From: Akkermansia sp.
Lineage (GTDB): Bacteria; Verrucomicrobiota; Verrucomicrobiia; Verrucomicrobiales; Akkermansiaceae
Direction: 5' to 3'
Assembly (NCBI GenBank): GCA_017477935.1
Contig: JAFVIC010000062.1
Location: forward strand, 1 to 41,567
DNA length: 41,567 bases
This document shows positions 31,897 to 39,457 of this stretch, piece by piece. The position numbers and the translations under genes are program-made. Below the pieces are notes generated by a model. It was not told where the DNA came from. It was given only the letters and a program-made list of their open reading frames with translations, and ran no database searches. Every line of letters begins with the position of its first letter. The stretch's first letter is position 1.

Positions 31897-33462
31897 TTAT
31901 TGTTTTTCGAGGGGGAAGGGGGGGAGAGTCCAATCCTGCTCCTGCATGAGAGAGTCAAAGAAAACCTTTGCCTGTCCTTTGAGGTTGAGGCCGGCGATGT
32001 TGACATATCGCTCCGCTCCGCGAGGATCCGGCGCTTCCCCATGCAGGCCCTTGGCGGTGAGGAAGGCGATATAGAGATAGGCATGGGGGAAACCGGCGGC
32101 GGCGGCCTCCTGCAGTTTTTCGATAGCCTGCTCTATGTTTTTCGTGGTGCCTATTCCTTTATAGTGTGCGTAGGCCATGACAACGAGAGCATAGCTGTAG
32201 CCGGCATTGGCCGCGGTGGTGATGTAGCGCTTGCCTGTCTCGATATCTTGCTGAGTACCCTCGCCGGTGAGCAACATGAAACCCTGTGCCGTAAGGGCGA
32301 TGGGGTCACGTTGTGCTGAGTTGAGCCATTTGATGTGGCGGTAGGCCTTCTCCTTGTTTTGGGTAAGACCGAACTCACCGCGGTAGTAGGCGCGCGACAG
32401 CAGGCGGCGTGCCTCCGAATTACCCAGCATGCAGGCGAGCCGCAGCATGTTTATTCCCAGCTCTTTATCTTGTTTCAGACCTGTTTTGGTATGGTAGTCG
32501 CCCGGTTCCGATACCAGCAGAGAACCGTACACAAACAGGGCACTGGGGTCGTGCAGGGTGACGGCTGATTTGAGCATCTCCAGACTGCGGGGCGGGTCTT
32601 GCCTGTGCATGACGGATGAAAGCGCATACATGGCTGCACCGTTTTTCACTGCTGCTTTCTGCAGCCATTCCAGCTGGGTGCGGGAGTCGGGGGCAAACTG
32701 GCTGAGGTAATAGATTACCTGGTGATTACCGCGCTTGACTTCGCCGGCGACTTCGGGGCGATCTTTATCCGCCCAGCAGGTCAGGCGGCGATTTTGCAAC
32801 AGCCAGCTGAAACGCGTGTCAAAATTACCGCTTTTACCGGCTTCAATCAGCAGGCGGTTCGCAGCCGGTTCGTTTTTCAGCACACCTATGCCCATGCGCA
32901 GGAATACGCTGTAGTCAAGCATGGCCGGTGCATATTTCATATCCGCGGCCTTCTTGAGCCACTCGGCGGCTTCTTTGGCACCTCTCTGTTGTTTTTTGAG
33001 CAGGTCCTCTCGTGCTCGCCCTTGCAGGTAGCGCAGCTCGGGGGCGGCATTCTGGGCGGCTTTTGTCATGCCCAGGTAGTGCATGCCGATGGCATTGCCG
33101 TCTTTGGCGGCCTGTTCCATCCAGAGCGCCTGGCTGAATTCATCTTTCGTGACCGAGAGCATGACGGCGAGTGCCTCGCAGATGTCCGTTTCATTGGCCT
33201 TGACCTTTTCGTTGAGTTTATCAAGGAACTCTCGGTATTGTTGCGGGTAAACTGCCGGGGCGGTCAGAAGCGCGGCATCTGTACAATCCTCGGGGGGAAG
33301 AACCGGCAGTTTCATCCCTTTGTTGGTTTTGCTCACACGTTTACCTTTTCCTGTGGTGTGGTGCCGCAGTCGGTGGGGGTGCTCCCCCTGAGCAGCAAGC
33401 TGCATAGGGGCAATGGCAGTGCCGAGAGCAATGAGAGCGGTGAGAAAAAGGCTGTGTTTCAT
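31897..33462 (-). CDS. Exported Sel1-repeat protein
   Basis: A 521-residue protein with a signal peptide (MKHSLFLTALIALGTAIAPM...LAAQ). Sel1-like (SLR/TPR) repeats run from about 110 to 505: AAEWLKKAADMKYAPAMLDY, GNSEARRLLSRAYYRG, NAGYSYALVVMAYAHYKG, AAAAGFPHAYLYIAFLTAKG. These repeats bind proteins; some exported members modulate host or peptidoglycan processes. No catalytic domain is seen. ATG 33462 is chosen because the leader begins there and an upstream ATG (33486) lies inside the -10 box. It is transcribed alone. Confidence 0.88.
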   Translation of the reverse strand: MKHSLFLTALIALGTAIAPMQLAAQGEHPHRLRHHTTGKGKRVSKTNKGMKLPVLPPEDCTDAALLTAPAVYPQQYREFLDKLNEKVKANETDICEALAVMLSVTKDEFSQALWMEQAAKDGNAIGMHYLGMTKAAQNAAPELRYLQGRAREDLLKKQQRGAKEAAEWLKKAADMKYAPAMLDYSVFLRMGIGVLKNEPAANRLLIEAGKSGNFDTRFSWLLQNRRLTCWADKDRPEVAGEVKRGNHQVIYYLSQFAPDSRTQLEWLQKAAVKNGAAMYALSSVMHRQDPPRSLEMLKSAVTLHDPSALFVYGSLLVSEPGDYHTKTGLKQDKELGINMLRLACMLGNSEARRLLSRAYYRGEFGLTQNKEKAYRHIKWLNSAQRDPIALTAQGFMLLTGEGTQQDIETGKRYITTAANAGYSYALVVMAYAHYKGIGTTKNIEQAIEKLQEAAAAGFPHAYLYIAFLTAKGLHGEAPDPRGAERYVNIAGLNLKGQAKVFFDSLMQEQDWTLPPFPLEKQ

Positions 33463-33484
33463 GGTTTCAGTGTATCGCTGTTTC

Positions 33485-33513
33485 ATTCTACAAGCCTGCC
33501 CGTTTCAAGGCAA
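33485..33513 (-). promoter_or_regulatory. Candidate promoter of the Sel1 gene
   Basis: TTGCCT (33508-33513), 17-base spacer, TAGAAT (33485-33490) on the minus strand, 22 bases before ATG 33462. Confidence 0.5.
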
Positions 33514-33576
33514 GCGCAAATCACGTCTTGCCGCCTTGTCACCGGGGCGGAACTGTGTCAGCGCGTGCGCGGGTGC

Positions 33577-34467
33577 TCAGGCCCGCAGCAGGGCGCTGCG
33601 CATTTCCTCTACAGGCAGGGGGGTGCTATTGCCGTGCCAGAAGGCATAGGCCAGTACGCCCTGCCACAGCAGCATGCTCAGTCCGTTAGCTGTGTTGCAC
33701 CCTCTCTCTGCTGCTATGCGGCGCAGCGGGGTGTCGTGGGTTACAATATCGTATACAATCTGTCCGCACTGCAGCCATTCGGGCGGCAGGGGCAGGGGGT
33801 CGCCTTCTTTCAGCCCCAGGCTGGTGGCATTCACCACGAGGTCAGCCTGAGCGATGGCCTGTTGCAGCTCCGGCGTGCCGAAGTGGCAGGTGCTCAGTTC
33901 GCCCCGGCTGAGGGGGCGCAGTTTGTCGGCCATTTGCTCCAGCTCCGGCCGGGGGCGGTTGACCAGAGTAAGTGCAGGGCAGTGGCTCAATACGCATTGG
34001 GCTGCCAGGGCGGAGCCTGCCCCTCCGCATGCTCCCAGTATAACCACTCGCAGTTCACTGAGCGTGCGCCCGCTGTGTTCTTTTATGGCCTGTTCAAAGC
34101 CGGGGCCGTCGGTGTTAATGGCATGCCAGCCGTCAGCGCTGTATTTCAGCGTGTTGGCGGCACCGCAAAGCTGTGTCAACTCACAGCAGGTCACAGCTAT
34201 GGCCCGGGCTTTCTTCTTGAAGGGGACGGTGACATTTACCCCTTCAAAGCCGAGGTGAGCCAGTTGTTCGAGCAGCTGCTCGAACTCGCCCTCGTCTGTG
34301 CCGGCGAGCAAGCGAACATAGCGAGCCGGGTTACCGGCTGTATCAAGCGCGGCCTGCTGCATTTGCGGGGATTTGCTGTGGGCAATCGGGTTGCCGATGA
34401 CGCCGTACTTCACGTTCCCGCTCTCGCAGAGCTGCGCTATATCTGCTGCTGTGTAATACGCAGGCAT
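33577..34467 (-). CDS. aroE: Shikimate dehydrogenase
   Basis: A 296-residue NADP-dependent enzyme that reduces 3-dehydroshikimate in aromatic amino acid biosynthesis. Family features: YGVIGNPIAHSKSPQMQQAA for substrate binding, FEGVNVTVPFKKKA with the catalytic Lys, CGAANTLKY, HAINTDGPGF with the catalytic Asp, the nucleotide-binding LGACGGAGSALAAQ loop and VNRPRPE. Slightly longer than E. coli AroE (272). ATG 34467 is preferred; the frame is open further upstream, but those codons run through a hairpin and repeats. Confidence 0.95.
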   Translation of the reverse strand: MPAYYTAADIAQLCESGNVKYGVIGNPIAHSKSPQMQQAALDTAGNPARYVRLLAGTDEGEFEQLLEQLAHLGFEGVNVTVPFKKKARAIAVTCCELTQLCGAANTLKYSADGWHAINTDGPGFEQAIKEHSGRTLSELRVVILGACGGAGSALAAQCVLSHCPALTLVNRPRPELEQMADKLRPLSRGELSTCHFGTPELQQAIAQADLVVNATSLGLKEGDPLPLPPEWLQCGQIVYDIVTHDTPLRRIAAERGCNTANGLSMLLWQGVLAYAFWHGNSTPLPVEEMRSALLRA

Positions 34468-34473
34468 GGAGGA

Positions 34474-34500
34474 ATTTGCGATTTGCGAATTGCGAATTTT
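34474..34500. repeat. Short tandem TTGCGA-type repeats
   Basis: Three imperfect copies of a seven-base unit (ATTTGCG, ATTTGCGA, ATTGCGA) lie directly before aroE and run into the left arm of the adjacent hairpin. Confidence 0.5.
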
Positions 34501-34545
34501 AAAAGTTTGGCTCGCGGGGCAGGAGCGAGCCAAACTTAAAATTCG
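34493..34545. terminator. Long hairpin after yajC, probable terminator
   Basis: Left arm 34493-34515 and right arm 34525-34545 pair over 21 bases with a two-base bulge; the core is AGTTTGGCTCGC / GCGAGCCAAACT with AT-rich outer parts. It lies between the yajC stop and the aroE start, both on the minus strand. Confidence 0.75.
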
Positions 34546-34564
34546 TTATTGGCAATTTGTCGTT

Positions 34565-34945
34565 TTACTTGCTCTTGACGCGAGCGATGGCGACCTTCTC
34601 CATCTTGATGGTCACGCTGGGGCTCACCTCGATGAGAACGGTGTTCTCCTGCACATCGCGTACGATGCCATGCAGACCGCCGATGGTTACTACCTCGTCG
34701 TCAACTTTCAGTCCGTCCTGACGGGCCTTGTCCTCCTTGGCCTTCTTCTGCTGCGGGCGGATAAGCAGGAAGTAGAAGATAACCACCAGCAGAATAAGCG
34801 GCAGGAATGAGGAGAACATGCTCGGCTCCTCAGCGGCAGCGGCGGGGGTGCCGGTGGCGGGCTGGGTTGTCTGGGTAGTGACGGCGGCAGCCTCGGCGGG
34901 GGCAGCCGCAGGAGCGGCCTGGGCGAATACGTTGATATAGCTCAT
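34565..34945 (-). CDS. yajC: Preprotein translocase subunit YajC
   Basis: A 126-residue single-pass inner-membrane protein of the Sec-DF-YajC accessory complex. The membrane helix is at about 46-62 (LPLILLVVIFYFLLIRP), followed by the signature RPQQKKAKED and the conserved GLKVDDEVVTIGGLHGIV block. The N-terminal 40 residues form an unusually long Ala/Pro/Thr-rich extension. ATG 34945 overlaps the tgt stop (ATGA), matching the common tgt-yajC gene order. Confidence 0.95.
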   Translation of the reverse strand: MSYINVFAQAAPAAAPAEAAAVTTQTTQPATGTPAAAAEEPSMFSSFLPLILLVVIFYFLLIRPQQKKAKEDKARQDGLKVDDEVVTIGGLHGIVRDVQENTVLIEVSPSVTIKMEKVAIARVKSK

Positions 34946-36072
34946 GGTATGTCGTTTGCTTGGTAACGCGAGATGAAGCTGCTCTTGAAAGCAGCGAATT
35001 GGCCGGCTGCAATGGCGCTTCTCGCTTGCGCCATGAGCCGCAGGTAAAAGTGGAGGTTCTGGAAGGAGAGCAGACGCAGCGCGAGCATCTCACCGGCGCG
35101 GAAGAAGTGGCGGATGGCCGCGCGTGAGAAACGTGTGACGTGCGGGTGCCCCTCGGGGTCGAGCGGGCGGCTGTCGTTCTCCCAGCGCTTGTTCTTAATG
35201 TGTATGGGGCCATCGGGCGTGAGTGCCACGCCGTGGCGGGCCAGGCGTGTGGGCATTACACAGTCGAACATATCCACCCCGCGCTCAATCATTTCAAGCA
35301 ACTGGGTGGGCGTGCCCAGCCCCATGGCGTAGCGGGCTTTGTTCTGCGGGAGCCAGGGGGCTGTGTTCTCGATAGCGCGCAGCATTTCTTCCTCCGGCTC
35401 ACCGACGGAGACTCCGCCGATGGCGTAACCGTCAAAATCCATGGCAGCGAGCTCCTCGGCGCAAAGCTTGCGCAGGTCGGCGTAGACCGAGCCCTGTACG
35501 ATACCGAAGTGCTGCTGCAAGCCGTTGCCGCTGGTGGGTTGGTGTTCATCTACCCACTGTTTGCAACGCTTAGCCCAGCGCAGGGTGTAGCCGAGCGATT
35601 TTTCGGCGTATTTGCGGTCGCAGGGGTAGGGCGGGCATTCATCGAAAAGCATAGCGATGTCGCTGCCCAGATTGGCCTGAATCTCCATGCTGCGCTCGGG
35701 GCTGAGCATCATGTAGGCACCATCGATGTGGTTGCAGAATCGTACACCTTCTTCGGTTATCTTGCGCAGGCGCGCCAGACTCCATACCTGAAAACCGCCG
35801 CTGTCAGTGAGCATGGGGCGATTCCACCCGGCAAAGCTGTGCAGGCCGCCCAGGTTGCGTATGGCTTCATCCCCCGGGCGCAGGCAGAGGTGGTAGGTAT
35901 TGCCCAGAATGATGTGCGCGCCGAGTGCCTCCAAATCTTCCGGGTGCAGGGTCTTCACCGTACCCTGGGTGCCCACGGGCATGAAGATGGGGGTCGGTAC
36001 ATCGCCGTGGGGCAGGTGCAGGGTGCCCAGGCGGGCGCCGCTGGGGTCAGTGCTGTGCAGGGTGAAGCTCAT
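34942..36072 (-). CDS. tgt: Queuine/preQ1 tRNA-guanine transglycosylase, atypical zinc site
   Basis: A 376-residue enzyme that exchanges guanine 34 for preQ1 in GUN-anticodon tRNAs. The fold and catalytic residues are present: MPVGTQGTVKTLHPEDL, LTDSGGFQVWSL with the general base Asp90, HFGIVQGSVYADLR, GYAIGGVSVGE, and DMFDCVMPTRLARHG with the nucleophile Asp270. The zinc motif CxCxxC is missing: where the family has Cys, residues 308, 310 and 313 are Gly, Pro and Thr (DPEGHPHVTRFSR). The fourth ligand His341 (NLHFYL) remains. Sequence on both sides aligns normally, so this is not a frameshift. Whether the enzyme is active without zinc is unknown. It is the middle gene of the trmB-tgt-yajC operon. 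Confidence 0.92.
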   Translation of the reverse strand: MSFTLHSTDPSGARLGTLHLPHGDVPTPIFMPVGTQGTVKTLHPEDLEALGAHIILGNTYHLCLRPGDEAIRNLGGLHSFAGWNRPMLTDSGGFQVWSLARLRKITEEGVRFCNHIDGAYMMLSPERSMEIQANLGSDIAMLFDECPPYPCDRKYAEKSLGYTLRWAKRCKQWVDEHQPTSGNGLQQHFGIVQGSVYADLRKLCAEELAAMDFDGYAIGGVSVGEPEEEMLRAIENTAPWLPQNKARYAMGLGTPTQLLEMIERGVDMFDCVMPTRLARHGVALTPDGPIHIKNKRWENDSRPLDPEGHPHVTRFSRAAIRHFFRAGEMLALRLLSFQNLHFYLRLMAQARSAIAAGQFAAFKSSFISRYQANDIP

Positions 36073-36659
36073 GAGTCGTTGCGTACAAATCTGGCAGCGT
36101 AGATAGGCTTACCCATGGCCTCCCACTGCTGTTGAAAATCCGTCTTGGGGTAAAAGGGGGCATTCCACTCCGCCTGAGTGAAGAGCGGGCTGGCGTCCAT
36201 CTTTTCGCAAACCCACTGGAAGTATTCCTCGTGGTCGGTTTTGAAGAGCACCTCACCGCCAGGCGCCAGCGCACGGTGCAGCACGGGGATGAAACTGTCT
36301 TGCACCAGGCGGTTCTTGTGGTGTTTCTCTTTCGGCCAGGGGTCAGGGAAAAGATAGTGCAGGCGGTGAATACTGCCGGGGGCCACCATCCACTCCAGGA
36401 AGTAGCGGCTCTCCACCCGCAGCCCGCGTACATTACTCAGACCGCGGCGAGCACTCTCGCTGCATACCTTGCGTATGCGACCCAGCAGGCGCTCCACGCC
36501 CAGAAACTGTGTCTGCGGGTAGTGCTCAGCCATGGCCAGCAGGAATCCGCCATCCCCGCAGCCTAAGTCAACCTCGCAGGTCTGCTCGCCACCCGGCCCG
36601 AACATCTCGGCAACCGTGTGGCGCTTGAAGTAATCCTCCGGTACGAACGCTGTATTCAT
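36069..36659 (-). CDS. trmB: tRNA (guanine-N7)-methyltransferase
   Basis: A 196-residue SAM-dependent enzyme that forms m7G46 in tRNA. The SAM motif VDLGCGDGGFLLAMAEHYP is at 30-48, FLGVERLLGRIRKV follows, and the signature HRLHYLFPDPWPKEKHHKNR contains the catalytic Asp. FKTDHEEYFQW also fits. It overlaps tgt by four bases (ATGA). Transcribed divergently from hisS from a near-perfect promoter. Confidence 0.95.
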   Translation of the reverse strand: MNTAFVPEDYFKRHTVAEMFGPGGEQTCEVDLGCGDGGFLLAMAEHYPQTQFLGVERLLGRIRKVCSESARRGLSNVRGLRVESRYFLEWMVAPGSIHRLHYLFPDPWPKEKHHKNRLVQDSFIPVLHRALAPGGEVLFKTDHEEYFQWVCEKMDASPLFTQAEWNAPFYPKTDFQQQWEAMGKPIYAARFVRNDS

Positions 36660-36670
36660 CTTGCGCGCGT

Positions 36671-36699
36671 ATTGTAGCAGACCTCACACCGATTGTCAA
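36671..36699 (-). promoter_or_regulatory. Promoter of the trmB-tgt-yajC operon
   Basis: Perfect TTGACA (36694-36699), 17-base spacer, TACAAT (36671-36676) on the minus strand, 11 bases before ATG 36659. The leader would be about four bases. Confidence 0.75.
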
Positions 36700-36732
36700 A
36701 GTTATGTTCTGGCATATCAGCGCAATTTGGTA

Positions 36733-36760
36733 TTGACAGTGGCACGCGGCCGCGTATAAT
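36733..36760 (+). promoter_or_regulatory. Promoter of hisS
   Basis: Perfect TTGACA (36733-36738), 16-base spacer and perfect TATAAT (36755-36760). The ATG at 36793 is 32 bases downstream, so this mRNA has a leader, but no Shine-Dalgarno sequence is visible. Confidence 0.8.
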
Positions 36761-36792
36761 AATCGCCGCTTAATTTCAACCCATTATTCACC

Positions 36793-38061
36793 ATGCCTGA
36801 CGCCAGATTCCAGCCCCTTACCGGTTTTCGCGATTTTGCCCCCCAGGAGTACGCCCTGCGTGCCTATCTCTTCGATACCTGGCGAAAGGTAGCCCATCGT
36901 TACGGTTTTGTGGAGTGGGAGGCCCCGACCCTCGAAGCCACGGAGCTGTACCTGAAGAAGTCCGGCGGCGAGCTGCCCACTCAGCTCTTCCGCTTTGTGG
37001 ACCAGGGCGAGCGCGATATCACCGTGCGCCCTGAGCTTACCGCCTCGCTCGGCCGAATTGCTGCTGCCTACCAGCGCGAGTACACCAAGCCGCTCAAGTG
37101 GTTTGAAATCGGCAGCTGTTTCCGCTACGAGAAACCGCAGAAAGGCCGCCTGCGTGAGTTCGTGCAGTTCAACGCCGATATTCTGGGCGAGGCCGGCGAG
37201 GGCTCCGATGCTGAGCTGATTGCGCTGGCTATCGACTGCATGCGTGAGTTCGGTTTCACGGCAGATGATTTCGTGGTGCGTATCTCCGACCGTGAGGTCT
37301 GGCTGCGCTATGCCGCCGAGCACGGCGTGCCCGAGGAGAAAACAGGCGATTTCCTCGCTGTTATCGACAAGTTCGAGCGCGACCGCCCCGAGGTATGTCA
37401 GGAGAAGCTCGATGCCTTCGGCATGAAGCGCGCTGACCTCGAAGCCTTCATCCAGAACCCGCCCGCCGGTTGTTCCCCCCGCTACGAGGCTGTGCTCGCA
37501 GAGCTGACTGCCCGCGGTCTGGCCGACTATGTGAAGCTCGACCTCTATGTGGTGCGCGGTCTGGCCTACTACACCGGGCTGGTGTTTGAGATTTTCGACA
37601 AGGGGCACAGCCTGCGTGCCATTGCCGGCGGTGGCCGTTACAATGGCCTGGTTTCCACCCTTTCCAATGGCGCTGTGGATATGCCTGCCACCGGTTTCGC
37701 TATGGGCGATGCCGTGATTGCCCACCTTATCGAGGCTTGCCCTGCCGCCCGAGCCCTGAGGGATGCCGCCATTAAGCCGAATGCCTGCGATGTGTGTCTG
37801 GTGCTCGCCGCGCCTGAAATGCGCCCGCAGATGCTTTCCCTCGCCTCCTCCCTGCGCGATGCCGGCGTGCGTGTCGACCTGCCGCTGTCGCCCGCCAAGA
37901 TGGGCAACCAGCTTAAGCGCGCAGAGAAAATCGGCGCCACCTGGGCTGTTATCGTCGGCTCCGAGTACCCGGAGCTGGAGCTGAAAAACCTCGCCACCCG
38001 CGAGTCGGTCAAGACTGACATCGAGGCTCTTCTCGAAGAACTGCTGCCCGATGGGGTCTGA
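36793..38061 (+). CDS. hisS: Histidyl-tRNA synthetase
   Basis: A 422-residue class II aminoacyl-tRNA synthetase. Motif 1 lies near TLEATELYLKKSGGELPTQL, motif 2 is GSCFRYEKPQKGRLREFVQF, the histidine-binding signature is VVRGLAYYTGLVFEIF, and motif 3 is GFAMGDAVI. The C-terminal anticodon-binding domain (about 325-420) ends in LKNLATRESVKTDIEALLEE. Length is typical. It is monocistronic, flanked by its own promoter and terminator. A 429-codon open frame on the opposite strand is a shadow. Confidence 0.96.
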   Translation: MPDARFQPLTGFRDFAPQEYALRAYLFDTWRKVAHRYGFVEWEAPTLEATELYLKKSGGELPTQLFRFVDQGERDITVRPELTASLGRIAAAYQREYTKPLKWFEIGSCFRYEKPQKGRLREFVQFNADILGEAGEGSDAELIALAIDCMREFGFTADDFVVRISDREVWLRYAAEHGVPEEKTGDFLAVIDKFERDRPEVCQEKLDAFGMKRADLEAFIQNPPAGCSPRYEAVLAELTARGLADYVKLDLYVVRGLAYYTGLVFEIFDKGHSLRAIAGGGRYNGLVSTLSNGAVDMPATGFAMGDAVIAHLIEACPAARALRDAAIKPNACDVCLVLAAPEMRPQMLSLASSLRDAGVRVDLPLSPAKMGNQLKRAEKIGATWAVIVGSEYPELELKNLATRESVKTDIEALLEELLPDGV

Positions 38062-38084
38062 TTGTTCGAACAAAACTTCATATT

Positions 38085-38120
38085 CAAAAAGGCCATGCAG
38101 ATAGCTGCATGGCCTTTTTG
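38085..38120. terminator. Bidirectional terminator between hisS and the glycosyltransferase gene
   Basis: Perfect 15-base stem AAAAAGGCCATGCAG (38086-38100) / CTGCATGGCCTTTTT (38105-38119), loop ATAG, closed by a further C-G pair. Confidence 0.95.
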
Positions 38121-38145
38121 AATGTTGAATGAGAAAAACCGATTA

Positions 38146-39402
38146 TTACCTGTTTTCCAGAACTTGTTTATAGATGTCACAAACCTGTTTAATCTTATTC
38201 TCCCAGGTGTACTTCAGGCTTTCTTCTTCGGCTGCACATTTGGCCATGCGGTAACGTACATCTTCGTTTTCGTACAAGTAATCAAGAGCTTGTGCAAAAT
38301 CTTCTATAATCTGTTCCGTGTTTTTAATTGGAATCTTGATACCAATTCGTTCATTTACAACGGAGGCAAAACCGCAGTGATTCAGGCAAACGATGGGTAG
38401 TCCGTTTTGCAAAGCCTCCAACACAATGGTTCCGGTGCCGCCTTCGTGGATACTGGTGACACAGAGGACGTGACTGTTGGACATAGTGGCCAATACATCC
38501 TGATGAGAAACATAGCCTCTGAAATGAACTTGGTGTTCTATCCTTTGTTGCTTGGCAAGTTTTTTCCACTTTCTGTCCATTTCTCCGCCACCCAGAACAT
38601 TAACCTCCATAGGATGTTTGCACTTAGGCAATGCCCGAAGCAGGAAATTCAGCGCTTTTCGTGGTATAAGCAGCCCCGCCCAGCATATTCGTAATGGCTC
38701 TCCTTCTTGGCGCCGCGGTAACACCGCCTCGCCCGGGGTGGAGTGAGTGCCAACCTCTTGAATCAGGTGTGAATCGCGTTTCCAGAGCCTCTTTACATCC
38801 TCAGTACCTCTGTCATCAGATACGATGATGGCATCCGCTTTAGCGGGTAGCGTACGAGCCGCAAAACCGTATCTTACCTGGAAAGCATTTATGATATTTC
38901 GAATCCCGTAGAATATCATGCCGTAAAACCCCAGACCGGGTAACAGACGTAAATTGGTTTGAGTGAATCCCCCCAGAGGTCCGATGACGTAAGGCTTCCC
39001 GAGTTTCCAGAGGTATCCCGGTTCGCGATAGCCGGCAAGCGTGACTTGGTGAATCAGATCAAAGTTCTCTTTGCGGTCGAGTTCTATGGCGTATTGATAG
39101 GCTTGTTTTTGCCAGCGCCGGTAAAAGTGATAGTAGCTGGGCGGGTATATTTTGCGGAGTGTTGGATAAAATTTTTCCGGTATGAAGTGAAATGTTATGT
39201 TTTTAACGGCTTCGGGGTTCTCTTTGCAATACTCGGTTACGGATTGTTCGAACTCTAATTGATTGAGCAGTACATGTACTTTGTGATATTTTGCAACACC
39301 GATAACAAAGTTCCATCCAACCCCGGGTTCTGAACCGCGATTGGGACCGCACGAATACGCTCCAAAAAGAATTTTCAGCTGTTTCAGTTGGCCTTGAGGC
39401 AT
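38146..39402 (-). CDS. Family 4 glycosyltransferase
   Basis: A 418-residue GT-B fold enzyme of the GT4 family. The N-terminal domain has FGAYSCGPNRGSEPGVGWNF, the linker GPLGGFTQTN, and the C-terminal domain the donor-binding RICWAGLLIPRKALNFLLRA and the EX7E region in SIHEGGTGTIVLEALQNGLP. Such enzymes build polysaccharide or lipopolysaccharide in the cytoplasm from nucleotide sugars. The sugar and acceptor are unknown. It is noticeably richer in A/T and in Lys, Ile and Tyr than its neighbours, suggesting recent acquisition. It lies 55 bases past the clpC stop, on the same strand. Confidence 0.88.
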   Translation of the reverse strand: MPQGQLKQLKILFGAYSCGPNRGSEPGVGWNFVIGVAKYHKVHVLLNQLEFEQSVTEYCKENPEAVKNITFHFIPEKFYPTLRKIYPPSYYHFYRRWQKQAYQYAIELDRKENFDLIHQVTLAGYREPGYLWKLGKPYVIGPLGGFTQTNLRLLPGLGFYGMIFYGIRNIINAFQVRYGFAARTLPAKADAIIVSDDRGTEDVKRLWKRDSHLIQEVGTHSTPGEAVLPRRQEGEPLRICWAGLLIPRKALNFLLRALPKCKHPMEVNVLGGGEMDRKWKKLAKQQRIEHQVHFRGYVSHQDVLATMSNSHVLCVTSIHEGGTGTIVLEALQNGLPIVCLNHCGFASVVNERIGIKIPIKNTEQIIEDFAQALDYLYENEDVRYRMAKCAAEEESLKYTWENKIKQVCDIYKQVLENR

Positions 39403-39457
39403 AACAATGTGAAAGTCTTAAATTGATGGATAAAAGAACTCTGAATGATTTTCTGAC

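Noticed and set aside
32722..34539. 605-codon plus-strand frame across Sel1 and aroE genes
   Set aside because: It spans two well-supported minus-strand genes, their spacer and a promoter; no family pattern is seen.
35140..36102. 320-codon plus-strand frame opposite tgt
   Set aside because: Shadow of tgt; no recognisable protein features.
36784..38073. 429-codon open frame opposite hisS
   Set aside because: It is the exact antisense of a certain gene with biased GC codons; the translation shows no domain and is low in complexity.
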